Positions 1 to 30,439 of a DNA stretch of 64,000 nt are shown piece after piece (position 1 is the first letter of the stretch; each line of letters starts with the position of its first letter). The notes below the pieces were generated by a model. It was given only the letters and a program-made list of their open reading frames with translations, was not told the DNA's origin and ran no database searches. A program made the position numbers and the translations under genes. The stretch is from Engraulis encrasicolus (taxonomy: Eukaryota > Chordata > Actinopteri > Clupeiformes > Engraulidae): positions 51,409,278 to 51,473,277 of the forward strand of contig NC_085857.1 in assembly GCF_034702125.1 (NCBI RefSeq). The letters run 5' to 3'.

Positions 1-130
1 ATCTTGCTCTTTTCAAGCTGACTGTCAGGAACTATGCTGGTGCAGATGACTGCAAAAAACAATTAGAACATTCTGGAACCAAAATGTTGGTTTGTGACAC
101 AAAGCGTGTTAAAGCAACCCTCTTATCTTC

Positions 131-162
131 AGACCACCTCCCTAGGCCGTGGCTGTCCCAAA
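131..162 (-). mobile_element. SINE fragment
   Basis: A short match to the 5' end of the tRNA-derived SINE seen in reverse at 21431-21636: both share ACCACCTCCCTA followed by a GGC..TGGC stretch. It is too short to classify. The rest of 1-388 shows only a TGATT-rich tract and no exon that I can support. Confidence 0.35.
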
Positions 163-388
163 AGTGAGCACTGTGTTATCCTTCCCGATACAGATCCATG
201 AACTAGTATGTTCATGTTTATTGATTGATTGATTTCTTGATTGATTTATTCCAATACTTCTTCATGCATTCATTCATTCATTCATGCATGTAGCTATGAA
301 TTTATAATGTATTTATTAATTGCTGTGTTTCTCTCAATATTAACATTAAGTGCCGTTAATATTAATTCTATGCAACACTATTCCATAG

Positions 389-447
389 AGAAAGCCTCCT
401 CCTCCAATGACGGTGTGTCCAGGATTGACACAGCGATGAGGAATGTG
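389..447 (+). CDS. Tail exon of a partial CD300/pIgR-like gene
   Basis: A 59-nt exon between an acceptor ending ..CCATAG and a GTGAGT donor, phase 1 in and phase 0 out. It encodes a Ser-rich cytoplasmic piece ending DGVSRIDTAMRNV. It joins in frame with 1125-1394, and a diverged copy is recognisable in gene B at 45695-45750, which supports it as real family sequence. The Ig and TM exons of this gene must lie left of the window. The assignment to the CD300/pIgR-like family comes from the linked tail exon and the neighbouring genes. Confidence 0.6.
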
Positions 448-1124
448 GTGAGTCATTTGTGTGTGTGTGTGTGTGTGCTGTACGTGTGTGCATGTGCACG
501 TGCGTAACTAGAAAATTGAACTATCCCGAAGATGCCCCAAACTCTTTAGAGGACACATTTTCACTGAAAAACTATTTTTTTTTCATCCAAACAAATTCTG
601 AAAAATGCTGCTATTCAAAAAAAGAATCAAAAGAGTAGAATTTCTTGCTGCAACGTCACACAAGTTCTGTTTGGAAACTATGGGGGAAAAAGTGAAATTG
701 AAGTGAAGGCCCACCTAAGAAACTCCCACTGTCATTGTGACAAGAAATATTTTTAGATATTTTTAACAAACAAAATTTGAAAAATACTGAATTAATACTG
801 AACTCTGAACTCGTCATGTCTCAATCATTCAATATGATATGTGTAAATTAATGGTTTAAGTAGAATAGCACATGATATCGTATAGTTGTTACACCACTTA
901 TTCGATTGCACCTAATGAGGTAGATAGACTGTGTTGTTACTAAAAAAAACACTAGAAACCTAAATAGAACCCACCTCAACTATGATCCAAACAGTACAGA
1001 GTGAGCTGATCATAATAAAGGTCAAGTGGTTACTCAGTGCTGTTAACTGTGTTGGAAGGTTATGCATTTTATTGTTTTGCTTGCCATTTACTTTTGACGT
1101 CTCTGTATGTTTCCCTCCTCCAAG

Positions 1125-1394
1125 GCTGCTGCTGACTGCGAATATGAGGAGATTAAGGACAACACCGCCCCCAACAGAAATAAGAAGAGAACTGCAACGA
1201 ACATGGCAGGAAACGCCAGCAAGAAGGTGGAGAGTGTTTACGCCCTCGCTCAGGCGACCTCCGACCCAGAAGGCCCTGACCCTGCCTACTCCACTGTCAG
1301 TTTCCATAGGAACCGAGGCGATGGCCAATCAGAAGAAGCTAGCTTGGCTGAAAGAAAGCTGTCAACAGTCTATGCTGTAGTGAAGCATAACTAA
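1125..1394 (+). CDS. Terminal cytoplasmic-tail exon, CD300/pIgR-like receptor (partial gene)
   Basis: The last 89 residues plus stop of a receptor whose front part is outside the window. The acceptor is ..CTCCTCCAAG and the exon starts in phase 0, matching the 389-447 donor. Tyrosine motifs seen in order are CEYEEI, VYALAQ, AYSTVSF and TVYAVV near the C-terminus. TVYAVV fits the ITSM pattern TxYxxV, and the others are ITIM-like. In fish CMRF35/CD300 and pIgR-like receptors such tails recruit SH2 phosphatases or adaptors, so an inhibitory or switch role is likely but inferred. The reading frame is clean to TAA. The neighbouring genes A and B lack an equivalent of this exon, so this is the only member here with an evident signalling tail. 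Confidence 0.75.
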   Translation, partial: AAADCEYEEIKDNTAPNRNKKRTATNMAGNASKKVESVYALAQATSDPEGPDPAYSTVSFHRNRGDGQSEEASLAERKLSTVYAVVKHN

Positions 1395-1602
1395 GTGTTT
1401 TGGGTCAGAGCTTAAAAAGCAGTGTAAGTTTATACTGTTTTTTTCTTCTTTCTTTCGTTCTAGTCTTGGTGTGGCTATTTTGTAGGAATGTGAACAATCG
1501 TTGGGTGAATGACGGGGGGATGTGTTGGTCGGGTTGGGTGGGGAGGCGAGGGATGTGGTTGGGATTGTATTTTCATGTTGTTTGATACGTTTTTTTTCTT
1601 GC

Positions 1603-1608
1603 AATAAA
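1603..1608 (+). terminator. Poly(A) signal of the leftmost gene
   Basis: AATAAA about 210 nt after the stop codon. It abuts the left end of a MITE-like inverted repeat (1607-1750), so the 3' end of the transcript may be set at a transposon junction. Confidence 0.5.
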
Positions 1609-1750
1609 AGTGCACTGTGTAATATTTTTAGAAGGTTTTTCCAGATTTCATGCTGCCAATTCACAACTGTTAACTTTTTCATGGATACTTACCACCACTA
1701 TCAAAGTCTAAGTATGCATATGACTGACATTATCCTACACAGTGCACTTT
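1607..1750. mobile_element. Small MITE with AAAGTGCACTGTGTA termini
   Basis: Left end AAAGTGCACTGTGTA and right end TACACAGTGCACTTT are inverted copies about 145 bp apart, with no coding capacity. A related end (ACACAGTGTATCTTTAA) occurs near 47300-47320. Confidence 0.55.
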
Positions 1751-2350
1751 CAAGAAAGGACTCACATGCAATGTGAGACAAGCATATCATGGGCCTTATC
1801 CTCATACAAATCTGTGGCTGTTTTCAGTGCTCTGTATTCCTGTCAGTATTTTTTTCTTAGATTCTGTGAAATTGTGTTAGGTGATGTTTCCACGTAGCAG
1901 GATAATAATGAGAAGAAGAAGATTACTCTTTTTTAACAGCTATGACCCTTCCTTTGCTATGGGGAAGACGGAGTGGTAGCCTAAAGTTGGAAAGATCCAT
2001 CTCCAACACTAAATAAACAGGTCTTCATACTGTAAATTCATACTCTCATACTGTATATTCATACTTCATACTTCATACTTCTAATGTAGGCCTACATTAA
2101 TTGTCCTGTGAAAAATAATATAAATGCTCCCTAGAGATGTTTATAAAGTGACTGTATTAACTATATGATTGCATGTCATTAGCTAAACGCATTAAACAAA
2201 CCATAACTATTTTGGCCAATGTAAACTGGTAATATTGCTGTGAGAAATTTGGCATTTTTCCCGGCCACAGGGAAAGGCCTTATCAGTTGGCTCCAGCTGA
2301 CACAAACACACACACACATGGATGGACATAGGCAAGTACAGGTTCACACT

Positions 2351-2505
2351 TATTGGTTTCATATCAACTTAATAATATACTTATTGGTTTCATATCAACT
2401 TAGTAATATACTTATTGGTTTCATATCAACTTAGTAATATACTTATTGGTTTCATATCAACTTAATAATATACTTATTTGTTTCCTATCAACTTAGCAAT
2501 ACATG
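2351..2505. repeat. 31-bp tandem repeat, about five copies
   Basis: Unit TATTGGTTTCATATCAACTT plus AATAATATACT, repeated at 2351, 2382, 2413, 2444 and 2475. Degenerate copies continue to about 2680. Confidence 0.85.
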
Positions 2506-2782
2506 CTTATTTTATTCACTTACGTAGTTATGCATACTAATTTATTTCTTATCCACCTATTTATGCATACTCTTTCCTTTCTTTTTAACATAGTTGTGCA
2601 TTTCTTCCTTATCAACTTAGTGATATATACATATTTCTGTTTTATCAACTTAGTGATGCATATTGATTTGTGTGTAATAAACTGAATAACGTGTTGCTGC
2701 TGGTTCTATTTCCAAAAAGAGGAAGAGTATTGTTGCTCAACCTCTGTGTCGCATGTTTATAGAAAGTCAAGGAACATGACGT

Positions 2783-2948
<166 letters not shown>

Positions 2949-2950
2949 AC

Positions 2951-2957
2951 TATAAAA
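2951..2957 (+). promoter_or_regulatory. Putative TATA box of gene A
   Basis: TATAAAA 81 nt upstream of the gene A start codon, directly after the CT/CA tract. Usual spacing would put transcription start near 2980 and give a 5' UTR of about 55-60 nt. There is no transcript evidence. Confidence 0.4.
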
Positions 2958-3037
2958 TGCATGTGCGTAGATGAAAAATAAAGCAGTGCCTTGGGGTGAG
3001 GGGAGGCATTTGGATGCGGTGCTCAATGGAAAGCATC

Positions 3038-21939
<18,902 letters not shown>

Positions 21940-21945
21940 AGCCAC

Positions 21946-22090
21946 ACAGTAAATTGTGTAGTGTTAAAATAACACTTAAAGAGTTAAAATTAACACTGTT
22001 CTAGTGTCTATTTGGTCCTGCTCCAGATCAGTGTTAAACACTGGTGTTAGATTTATAGTGTTAAGCTAACACTATAAAGAGTAAAGCAGT
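21946..22090. mobile_element. TTAACAC-type MITE after the gene A stop
   Basis: Starts CACAGTAAATTGTG 6 bp after the stop codon and is full of GTGTTAA/TTAACAC words in both orientations. It belongs to the dispersed family also seen at 28700-28816. Confidence 0.55.
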
Positions 22091-22604
22091 TTCGGGGAGC
22101 ACCCTACTAACAATTTTTACTTCTAAGAAGGTTCCTGGAAAAACAAGCCCTTGGTTCCAGTTTAGTTCTGGGTACATCCCCAGAGAGTCATGTTCTCTCA
22201 CCGTCACTTTATTCCTGTTCATGTCATGTTTGTTCCCTTGCCATTCCCATATGGTTCCCTTAACCTTGTTGGTTGCATATTTGGTTCCTTAGACATGCTC
22301 CTGATGTTCCCCCAACCTTGTTTATTATTGTGAATGTGTTTTGGTCCTGCCCCACTATCTCTCACCATAGTTGAGGTACCCTGATCATGGTAATTAAGCA
22401 CCTCCCATCCTCCACCATGACTGAAACACCCTGCGCCTGGCATCAGTTTGCCACACTGCTCTCTTAAGATAATGTTTAAAGTTGCTGAAAACATGTAAAA
22501 TGAGTATAGGCCTATTTTATATATCAGTCTATGCTGTACTGCACCACAATGTGAGAGAAATATCAGCTGAGCATGTATGAACACAATCTAGTGGGATTAA
22601 TACC

Positions 22605-24360
22605 CAGGCCCGTTTCTAGGATTTTCGAGGCCCTAGGCAAAGGGGTTGTCGGGGCCCTAGGGCTTTTTTTTTGGGGTTGGGTTGGGCTCCTGACGGGGCA
22701 GCCACGGCGCCAGAATTTCTGTTTCGGATGGGCCAGACCATTTTTGGATGGCACTCCAGTCATTAGCACAACTGTAGCCTACCAATACAACATCATGTCA
22801 CATGGAAACATAATGAAACAAACAAGTCACCTTAGACAGTGTTGTGGCTATGCAGGGCAACACATGCATGAAGGGCAAGGAATGCATTAAGAGCATGCAT
22901 ACACCAGCATTTTTTCGGTGAGGAAATGCAATCTAGGTAGGCCTATTATGATAACTAGTCCCTCCAGTTCATTTTATGAAACTTTATGAAGAAAGACCTG
23001 GGAAAATATAGCCCATTCCATTCAGTAGGCTCATCTCAAATGAAAGTAGGCCTATATGGCCCAATCAGGGTTTTTTTTTTTTTTACCCTACCACGAAAAT
23101 CATGATCTGCATTGCCAATCACAAATAAAGAATGGTCTAATCTTTCCAACCACTTTGAGAATCTAACCAAGGGTGCTCCATTTGTGCAAAAGGAAATATT
23201 GACAATAGGCGTAGCCTACAGTTCAGAAACTCAAGGCTGAGAAACGAATGAGCAGGCACAGTGGGGTTGGGGGGATGTGATATTAAGCCAGAATTCTGTA
23301 ACCAAGCCAAGGGGGGTCTCCCCGACCATATAGCCTATTTTTTCGTATTGCATCCATCACGCACTTGAAAATACAATCCAAATGATTGTGTTATTAGTAG
23401 TACCGCAGCAAACACGAATAGGCAGCGACCAAGGATCACTGAACAACCTCCGCGGTTGACAACTGTGTTATAGGGACCAATATCCCGGTGTCCTTACCTT
23501 GCGTTGTCTTGACCGCAGAATGTATCCCAACCTCTAACTGTAATCCACGCGTTTCCACAATCATGGTCCCAAATTCCAATGTGTAACCCCACATATAGCC
23601 TAGTAATAGCAAGAAATGGACTATTGTGCTACAATTTAGCTATCCCACTCATCGCACTTGTGACTCCTGTTATCCGATAGGCATTACATTGTTCATTCGT
23701 TTCTTCTTGCGTTTGTCCACATCCAAAACAGTTCCGTGTCAAAAAAAGGTGCGTTATTGAACAATCGACGTTTGCAGTGCTTACAGCACGTGGATGTTTT
23801 TGAAAACATTATGTAACTGTAAATGAAGCATCTCGCTGTCTGTGCGATGTCAACTGGCCTGGGACAGTCTGGTGGTTTGGCAGTACAGAGAGTAGCCTAA
23901 TGTGTCGTCTTCAAGATAAACTTTTATTATAAAAGCAACTGTCTCCAAAAATGTAATGTAAACTGGCGTCTGCGTAACATCCAGTGAGAGAGATTGTGTC
24001 GCTCCATTTTCAGTTTGTATCTGCGTGGAATATGATGCTTGAACCAATTGGAAGGGGGCCCCCTCCAGATGGGGGTACTTTGACTATATTGTCGATGCGC
24101 TCGCTGTTCGGCAATTGACATTTTCACGTTGTCGCTGATGCAAACCTATTGGAAGGGGGCCCCCTCGAGCAAGGGGGTATTAGGGAGGCGTTGTCGCTTC
24201 CCTCGCAGCAGAGCCCTTCATACAGGCGACGGTGCCATATTATGAAGCTATTTAAAATCGTCATTGCTGTTGGGTACATAACCTGTCGTCCTTGGGGGCC
24301 CCACCTACTCGGGGGCCCTAGGCAACTGCCTACATTGCGTACCTTAACGCAACGGGCCTG
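22605..24360. mobile_element. 1.76-kb hAT-type element
   Basis: Termini CAGGCCCGTT and AACGGGCCTG are perfect inverted copies. The flanks TTAATACC and GTAATACC match at 7 of 8, a hAT-type 8-bp duplication. GGGGCCCTAGGCAA-type sequence lies inside both ends. No transposase frame is visible, so it is non-autonomous. Confidence 0.75.
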
Positions 24361-24946
24361 GTAATACCAAATATTTTCCTTAATGAAGATTAAAATATAA
24401 CCATACCATCTACATCAAGTACACAATGGAGCAAGCAATGTAACATGTGCTGTTACTGACTAGCTCACAAAGCAAGGCACAAGATGTAGCTAACAAATGC
24501 CATAAGCCAAAAGCGCCTTTAGCTTGCTTGCAAAGCAGGTAAACAAGCGCTATGCTGTGCCATACTGACCAGCCAGCAGGCAGGGAAATATTTAACACTA
24601 GAACTACCACGGAGGGGTCAATTGACCTTTTTACCTAAAAGCCCCACAAGAGGGTCATTTGACCCTTTGGACCCCCTGCGGACACTCCTTTTGTTGTGGA
24701 AATGTGGCTGTTAGCACCTCACAGCTGTCACTTGAGACACAGAGAGTGTGTGTGTGCGTGTGTGGATCATTTCCAATGCCTGTTGAGTGCTGTATCTCTG
24801 CATCTTCGTTCCTTGGAGAGGAGCTTCTTTCACCACAAAATTCTTGAGGGAAGTGAAGCAGTAGTCCACATGCACTGGTATTTATCCATCTAACAATTGC
24901 CAGGTTGCATTCACATGAGTCGTTATGGTCACATGGCATTCACACG

Positions 24947-27528
24947 TTACAGTTTTTCTTGATTGGTTTGGCTAATTTCTCGAAACTGAGATGACATTCT
25001 CAAAACAACACGGACAAATCCCCAAACCAACTTGCAATTTCCCAAAACAGAATGGCATTTTTCATTGCTTTCATCAGATATCAAATGCTTTGTACATGTC
25101 TCAAATGTTTAGTACATCTCTGCAGATGGATATGTACAAATACCCTTCAGTTGACACAGTCAGCATAGATTTAGCACATTTTCCAAATAAATTGACCTTG
25201 CTTATCTAAACGAATTAGACAATTCTCAGTCTAATGGTTGCCCTCTCCAAAACACGTCAGCATTATTTCATTGTGTAAGTCATCATATGTAAAGTGGTCT
25301 ACGGGTGGGAGACGTGACGCCTTGTTTTTTCGTAACATTGGTTAAAAACCTACAAAACTGTTATTTTCCTTTAAAAAACAAATGTCAATGAAAGAAGATG
25401 TGGTACATAATGTTTCATATTAGTCTTAGATGAGAAGAAACATTTTTGTTAAGATTTATGTAAAGGTTCATGTCAGATTTCCTGCGGTGTGACTGTAACA
25501 TTAATGAAACAATATATAATAATATATATATAAATTAACCAACAACATTTTGAATAATGTATGAAGCATTTGGCATGATTGCATAAATCTTAACTTTAGA
25601 TTAAGATATGTGAATGTGGAAAAAAACTCAAGACAGTAATATTAACTACAAGTTCAATTTCGTAACACAAATTGCGTCCTGTGGGGTGACATGTATGTCA
25701 ATGTTTGTGAATGGGCAGCTGCAAGGCCAACTACAAGGGTCTTAAAGACTGGCTCCTAACCAGTCAGTACCTCAGTTATTGGAGAGTGCTGTGGAAGTTT
25801 AAGGTGACTCTTAACCTCTTAATATGTCTTCATATTGCAATCTTTCTGTCACGCAATGCTTGGGTTCATGTTATGGTGTCCTGTGGTGTGACTGCTCTTA
25901 TAGGAGGAAAACAAAAAAAATTTATTAATGAAAACACATATTAAGATTAAACACAATATCATTATCAAGTTAGCATGAGCTCAGATGTCAGTCATGTATA
26001 CAAAAGGATTAAAATGGCCATAATGCAGTGAATTCCCTGTGGTGTGACTCCATTTTCCTGCGGTGTGACATGCCTATGCTATGTGTTGATGCAGGACACA
26101 TTTTCCCAAAAATGGCAAAAATAAGGTGAAATTCCACAGACCACTAAGTGCTTTATTTTTTTCTATTTTTTTCCAATTTTTATCCATCATTTTTTTCAGG
26201 AATTTGAAAAACGTTTTTTTTTTTTTGCGTTACGCCCTTAAACGTCAACCACCCCTACGCAATTCCCAAAACAGTCAAGGACATCATATTTTAAGAATTG
26301 CATTACATAGTAAATGTTCAACAGGTCAGATGGTATTGTAACTTTACTAGTTAGTAGAAAATAATTTTACAACCATGTATACTACAGTTTCCTCTGTTAT
26401 TTGGCTAATTTCATGACATTTTTTCAAACGACATTCTGTTTTGAACAATTGCTAGTTGCTTTGGCATTTGTCCATGTTATTTTGTGAATGTTATCTCTGT
26501 TTTGAGAAATGATCCAAACCCATGAGAAACCTGTGATATATGGGCAGTACTTTCTGTAGGCCCCTATATGAATTTACAGTAAAGAAAGTTACTGGTAAAT
26601 GTCCTTGGTAAATTATCTGTGTTGTGAAACTTCAATGGCTTCACTCACTTTTTCATTTTTATACATAGTCGAAATCTGTTAGCTGAACGTAGATAAAACA
26701 CCTAACCATTTTGACTGGCAGTGCTTACACAATGGCAAAGGGACAATTTATTTTGGGGGTACTGATGATATATGTGGGGAAGAAATTTAGTTTTGACACA
26801 TGGGTAAACTGTTTTTGGGGTGATATGAGCGAGTGATGAGGATCCATGTAGTTATGCTGAACCATCCAGTTTATTTTGACAGAAGGACTAAATGAATGCA
26901 AATGAGCCAAAGCAATTGAGAAGGATCTATGCCATTTTGATGGTACTGACTATTTATATGTGAGACTGTTTAGTGCTGATGCAAGAATGAGGTGTTTTGG
27001 GAGGTATATGACATTTTGCTAGTTATCTGAACTGTTGTGCAGAAGTGTAAGAATGTTTGGCCAAATGGTTAAAGGAATGTCATCTCAGTTTCAAGAAATG
27101 AGCCAAACCAATCGAGAAAAACTGTAATTCAACCATTATCTGGTTGCAGTCATATGATACGTCATGATCACATGGGACATTCACAAGTTCATTGATGACT
27201 TATATGAAGAAAATGTGCTGACATGTTTTCAGGACAACCATTACACTGAGAATCAACCAATTGGGATAGATCAGCAAGGTACATTCATTTGAAAATTCTA
27301 CTAAATGTAAGCTGATTGTGTTAACTGTAGGATACTTGTACATAGCCATTTGCAAGGATGTACTAAATGATTGAGACATGTACAAAAGCATTTGAAATTT
27401 GATGAAAGCAATGATAAATGCCATTCTGTTGTGAGGAACAGCAAATTAGTTTAGAGATTTGTCCATGTTTTGAGAATGACATCTCAGTTTCAAGAAATGA
27501 GCCAAACCAATAGAGAAAAACTGTAACA
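24947..27528. mobile_element. Nested 2.6-kb element with ~260-bp inverted arms
   Basis: Left arm 24947-25210 starts TTACAGTTTTTCTTGATTGG; right arm about 27270-27528 is its inverted relative ending ..GAGAAAAACTGTAA. The two arms still encode parallel short frames (STSLQMDMYKYPSV and STSLQMAMYKYPTV). An extra internal terminus copy lies at 27085-27120. Confidence 0.6.
25481..26069 (+). repeat. Five CCTGYGGTGTGAC motifs
   Basis: Copies at 25481, 25678 (one mismatch), 25880, 26036 and 26057. The GGTGTGA core resembles a T-box half site, but the placement inside a transposon suggests internal element repeats. Confidence 0.6.
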
Positions 27529-28699
27529 CACTGTCCGCCAAACTGTGCTATCTGTCTTTGCTGCTGATATCTTCATGCAAGTTGCCATTTACCTGTGGTG
27601 ATTTTGGAGGCTGACAGCCCTTGGGAAGAAGCTGTCTGTCCCTGTTTGTCTTGGCTGTTAGCACTGTAAGGTGTGACCCCTCACCCCTCACCCCACACAC
27701 GGCCCCTAACAGCCTCATTACCATAACAAAATGAGTGATTAGTGTATTAGGTAAAAGCCGCGGGGTCAAATGACCCCTCTCTGGTACTTCTAGGTAGGCA
27801 GAAAAATCCTGGTAGTTCTAGTGTTAAAGCACTGTGACAGTCCAGGTTTATATACAGGCTCAAGAGTACCATGTGACCAGATTGATTAGGAGTTTTTCAG
27901 GTGCAAGCAATTGAGTCATGATATACCAGCCCTAAGTAATTAGGTTTGGCCAGGCGCTGATGGACAGATTGGTTGTGAGGGGCCTGCTTGTTACCGGCAA
28001 AGGTGTAACAAGTTCTCAAGTTATTTCTTTCACTCAACACATCTAGACCCTAGATCAACCCAACCAAGTTGAGTTAAATGAATGAAATGGAATAAATAAA
28101 AATAAAAAAGATTGTGTACATGATTAAATCTGGAGGAAATACTGTTACTAATATGTAGACGTATATGATTTAATCGGGTGGACAGTCATCGTTGCTTATG
28201 CTCCGAACAACACAGTATAAACAAAGTTGGGGGAACATCAGGAGCACGTCTAGGGAACCAGACGTGACCAGACCTATAATGTAACCATCAAGGTTATGGG
28301 AACCATATGAGAACGATGAGGGAACAAACATGAAAAGCAATAAAGGTACGGTGAGAGAACAGCGAGGGAATGGAATGGGAACCACACATATATCGTTCTG
28401 GGAACTTAAATTAAACTTTCCTGGCAACCCAGTGAGAACCGAAACAGAACCAAAAATGATGTATCCAAAACGTATCCAGAACCGAACCGGAACCAATGGC
28501 TGCTTGGTTTTTACTGTAACCAAAGGGAACGTTTGTAAGTGGTAGATTTTTGTTTAGTAATAACCCCAACCTTTAGAGAACCAAAAGTCAAACGTTTTCT
28601 TTACGTTCTCTGTTACTAGGGCATACAATGGCGCAGACAAACTCCATCACCTCGAGGAGGCGGGGGCTCTCTGGAGTACTTCTAACTCCACACAATTTA

Positions 28700-28816
28700 A
28701 CAACTTCATTTGTCACTGACACTGGAGAGCATCTCACTCCATTTGGTGTTGGAATTACTCCAATAGTGTTAATAAGCCTTAACACTGCAAAATTAACACT
28801 GGCAAATTTACTGTGC
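28700..28816. mobile_element. TTAACAC-type MITE end
   Basis: Contains TGTTAATAAGCCTTAACACT and ends AATTTACTGTG, the inverse of the CACAGTAAATT start at 21946. Confidence 0.5.
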
Positions 28817-28840
28817 AGCAGGACCAAATTCCTCAGAATG

Positions 28841-29047
28841 AATCGTGAATCGTCTTTTGAATCCAAATAATCAGAAGTCAACACCTTACAACCCAAGTCG
28901 TCAGAACCAAAGACTTTAGAGCCAAAGACATTAGAACTGAACCCGTCCGATTTTAAGGCAGCACCTTACAACCTTCCGTACACACAGGGGGGGGTGCCAG
29001 TGTATCTCATCCCACATGATCTCCAGCATAAATCATCCCATGACTGA
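28841..29047 (+). pseudogene. Relic second copy of the gene A tail exon
   Basis: Frame SFESK-stop-SEVNTLQPKSSEPKTL continues through LNPSDFKAAPYNLPYTQGG to a TGA at 29045-29047. It parallels the gene A tail (STSFEPKSS.., SEPKQSDI). One in-frame TAA (28868-28870) breaks it. It keeps a Tyr-containing C-terminus that gene A has lost. An AATAAA follows at 29753. It may be a decayed exon of a former paralogue or the displaced original 3' end. Confidence 0.55.
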
Positions 29048-30439
29048 GGCCAGCTACTGTAGCCTACAGACAACTTGAAAACTCCCGCACACTGACCTGA
29101 CTGAGTTTCTTTAAGTTGTCTGCTGAGTGACCCATGGGCCATCTCCGACGCACCTGCCAGCTGAGGTGTGCGAAAAAAAGTTTAATGCCAGCTACTGTAC
29201 ACCAGTGGTCTCCAAAGGACCAAATTATGTAGAGGAAGTGAGGCTGGGGGCCAAAAGTATTACCTTGAAGGATATTAGTCATCGAAGATCATGCATGGCC
29301 ACAAATAGCACACATTTTTGATTTGATTCAAACACATGACAGGCCAACTGTGTGCCATGCCTGCCGGATTTGGCCCGAAGGCCATTGTGTGGAGACCATT
29401 GCCTCTTTTCCACTGGGGGTTTTCTGGTAGGCCTATACAGCTCGACAAAGAGCAAGTCGGACGCCACTTTTTGCTTTTCGAATAGGAATGACACAGCTCA
29501 ATCGAAAGGCAAAAAGTGGAGGCCGAGTTGTGCTTGTGTCGAGCTGTAGGCCAACCAGAAAACCAGCAGTGGAAGAGAGGCACATGGATTTACACCAAAC
29601 ACTCCAAAGGTGAACCAGTGAAAGTCTCAGTCTGTCTGTTTCGGCTTACTATTTTAACAGTAAACTCAGTAGCGTGTGTATGCTGCCTTAACATTATAAA
29701 TACAGCACATGTCCCCAAGCTCCTACACAAACACTATGTTTTGAGAGGATGAAATAAATGATTTAAAACAGTGTGTGTGTGCGTGTGTTTTTTTGTGCAT
29801 GCATTCGAGACACAATAGTGCCCCCTCATGGTTTGTGAGTGTTGGAAACAGCAAGTGTTCGCACAGGTAGAAGGATGAACAGCAGAGACAGAAGTTTGGT
29901 CAAATGGTCAGAGTTTACTGAGAAACCGAATGATCTTGCAATATTACAAATAGTGATACACAGTCATTAGTCAGAGAGAGCTCTTACAATGTTCTGTACA
30001 GTGGTTTTATAGAATGTATACCCTAATTTCTGATTGGCTAACATCTTTTCTAGACTGTCCTATCTGCACGAAACATCATGGCAGTTTGGTATCAGGATGT
30101 CTAGGGTGTCTCTGTAGTTTTCCTGACACACAGATGGCTCATGTCTTCGTCTTTGTATGGTATATTCATGTTACTGTATACCTCCCTTTAGAGCTTTTTT
30201 GATATCTTTAGTTACTATGCCAAGCAGCTTGCAGTTGCAACAGCAACGTGTGTTTGCATTTCTACATTTAGTATAGCTATCTAACATGACAGATAATTTT
30301 TGCTCGCTGTGCCAAATAGCCTGCATGTGTTCTGGTTGTCAATTGTTTGTCATTGTGACACTGCATTATGACCATTTTCATAGCAATGGGACCATATAGC
30401 GTACATCAGTCACAAGAGAGATTTGTCAGACGGGCATTC
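29048..30439. other. Intergenic stretch, no gene seen
   Basis: Holds a repeat at about 29090-29175 that recurs inverted at 41960-42050 (shared CACCTCAGCTGGCAGGTG and CCCATGGGTCACT) and an AATAAA at 29753-29758. No exon could be supported. Confidence 0.45.

Larger units (their letters stand above)
24596..27823. mobile_element. 3.2-kb TTAA-flanked element (piggyBac-like)
   Basis: Termini CACTAGAACTACC and GGTAGTTCTAGTG are perfect inverted copies, flanked by TTAA on each side (24592-24595 and 27824-27827). Subterminal GGGTCAATTGACC / GGTCAAATGACCCC words follow. TTAA duplication fits piggyBac or Kolobok. The interior is largely another inserted element and no transposase was recognised. Confidence 0.75.
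22110..28545. mobile_element. Outer element of a nested cluster, long inverted arms
   Basis: The left arm (about 22110-22345) and right arm (about 28195-28545) are inverted imperfect copies rich in GGTTCCC/GGGAACC; CTCCTGATGTTCCCCCAAC pairs with its complement. The interior carries two independent complete insertions and a third nested inside one of them. No transposase was recognised. Confidence 0.55.

Noticed and set aside
24947..25209. 72-aa frame and its mirror at 27200-27424 as genes
   Set aside because: Both are inside the inverted arms of one transposon; their likeness reflects the arms and not a protein family.
29516..29752. Possible last exon before the AATAAA at 29753
   Set aside because: No acceptor with matching phase and no similarity to the family tails; the frame runs through repeat DNA.
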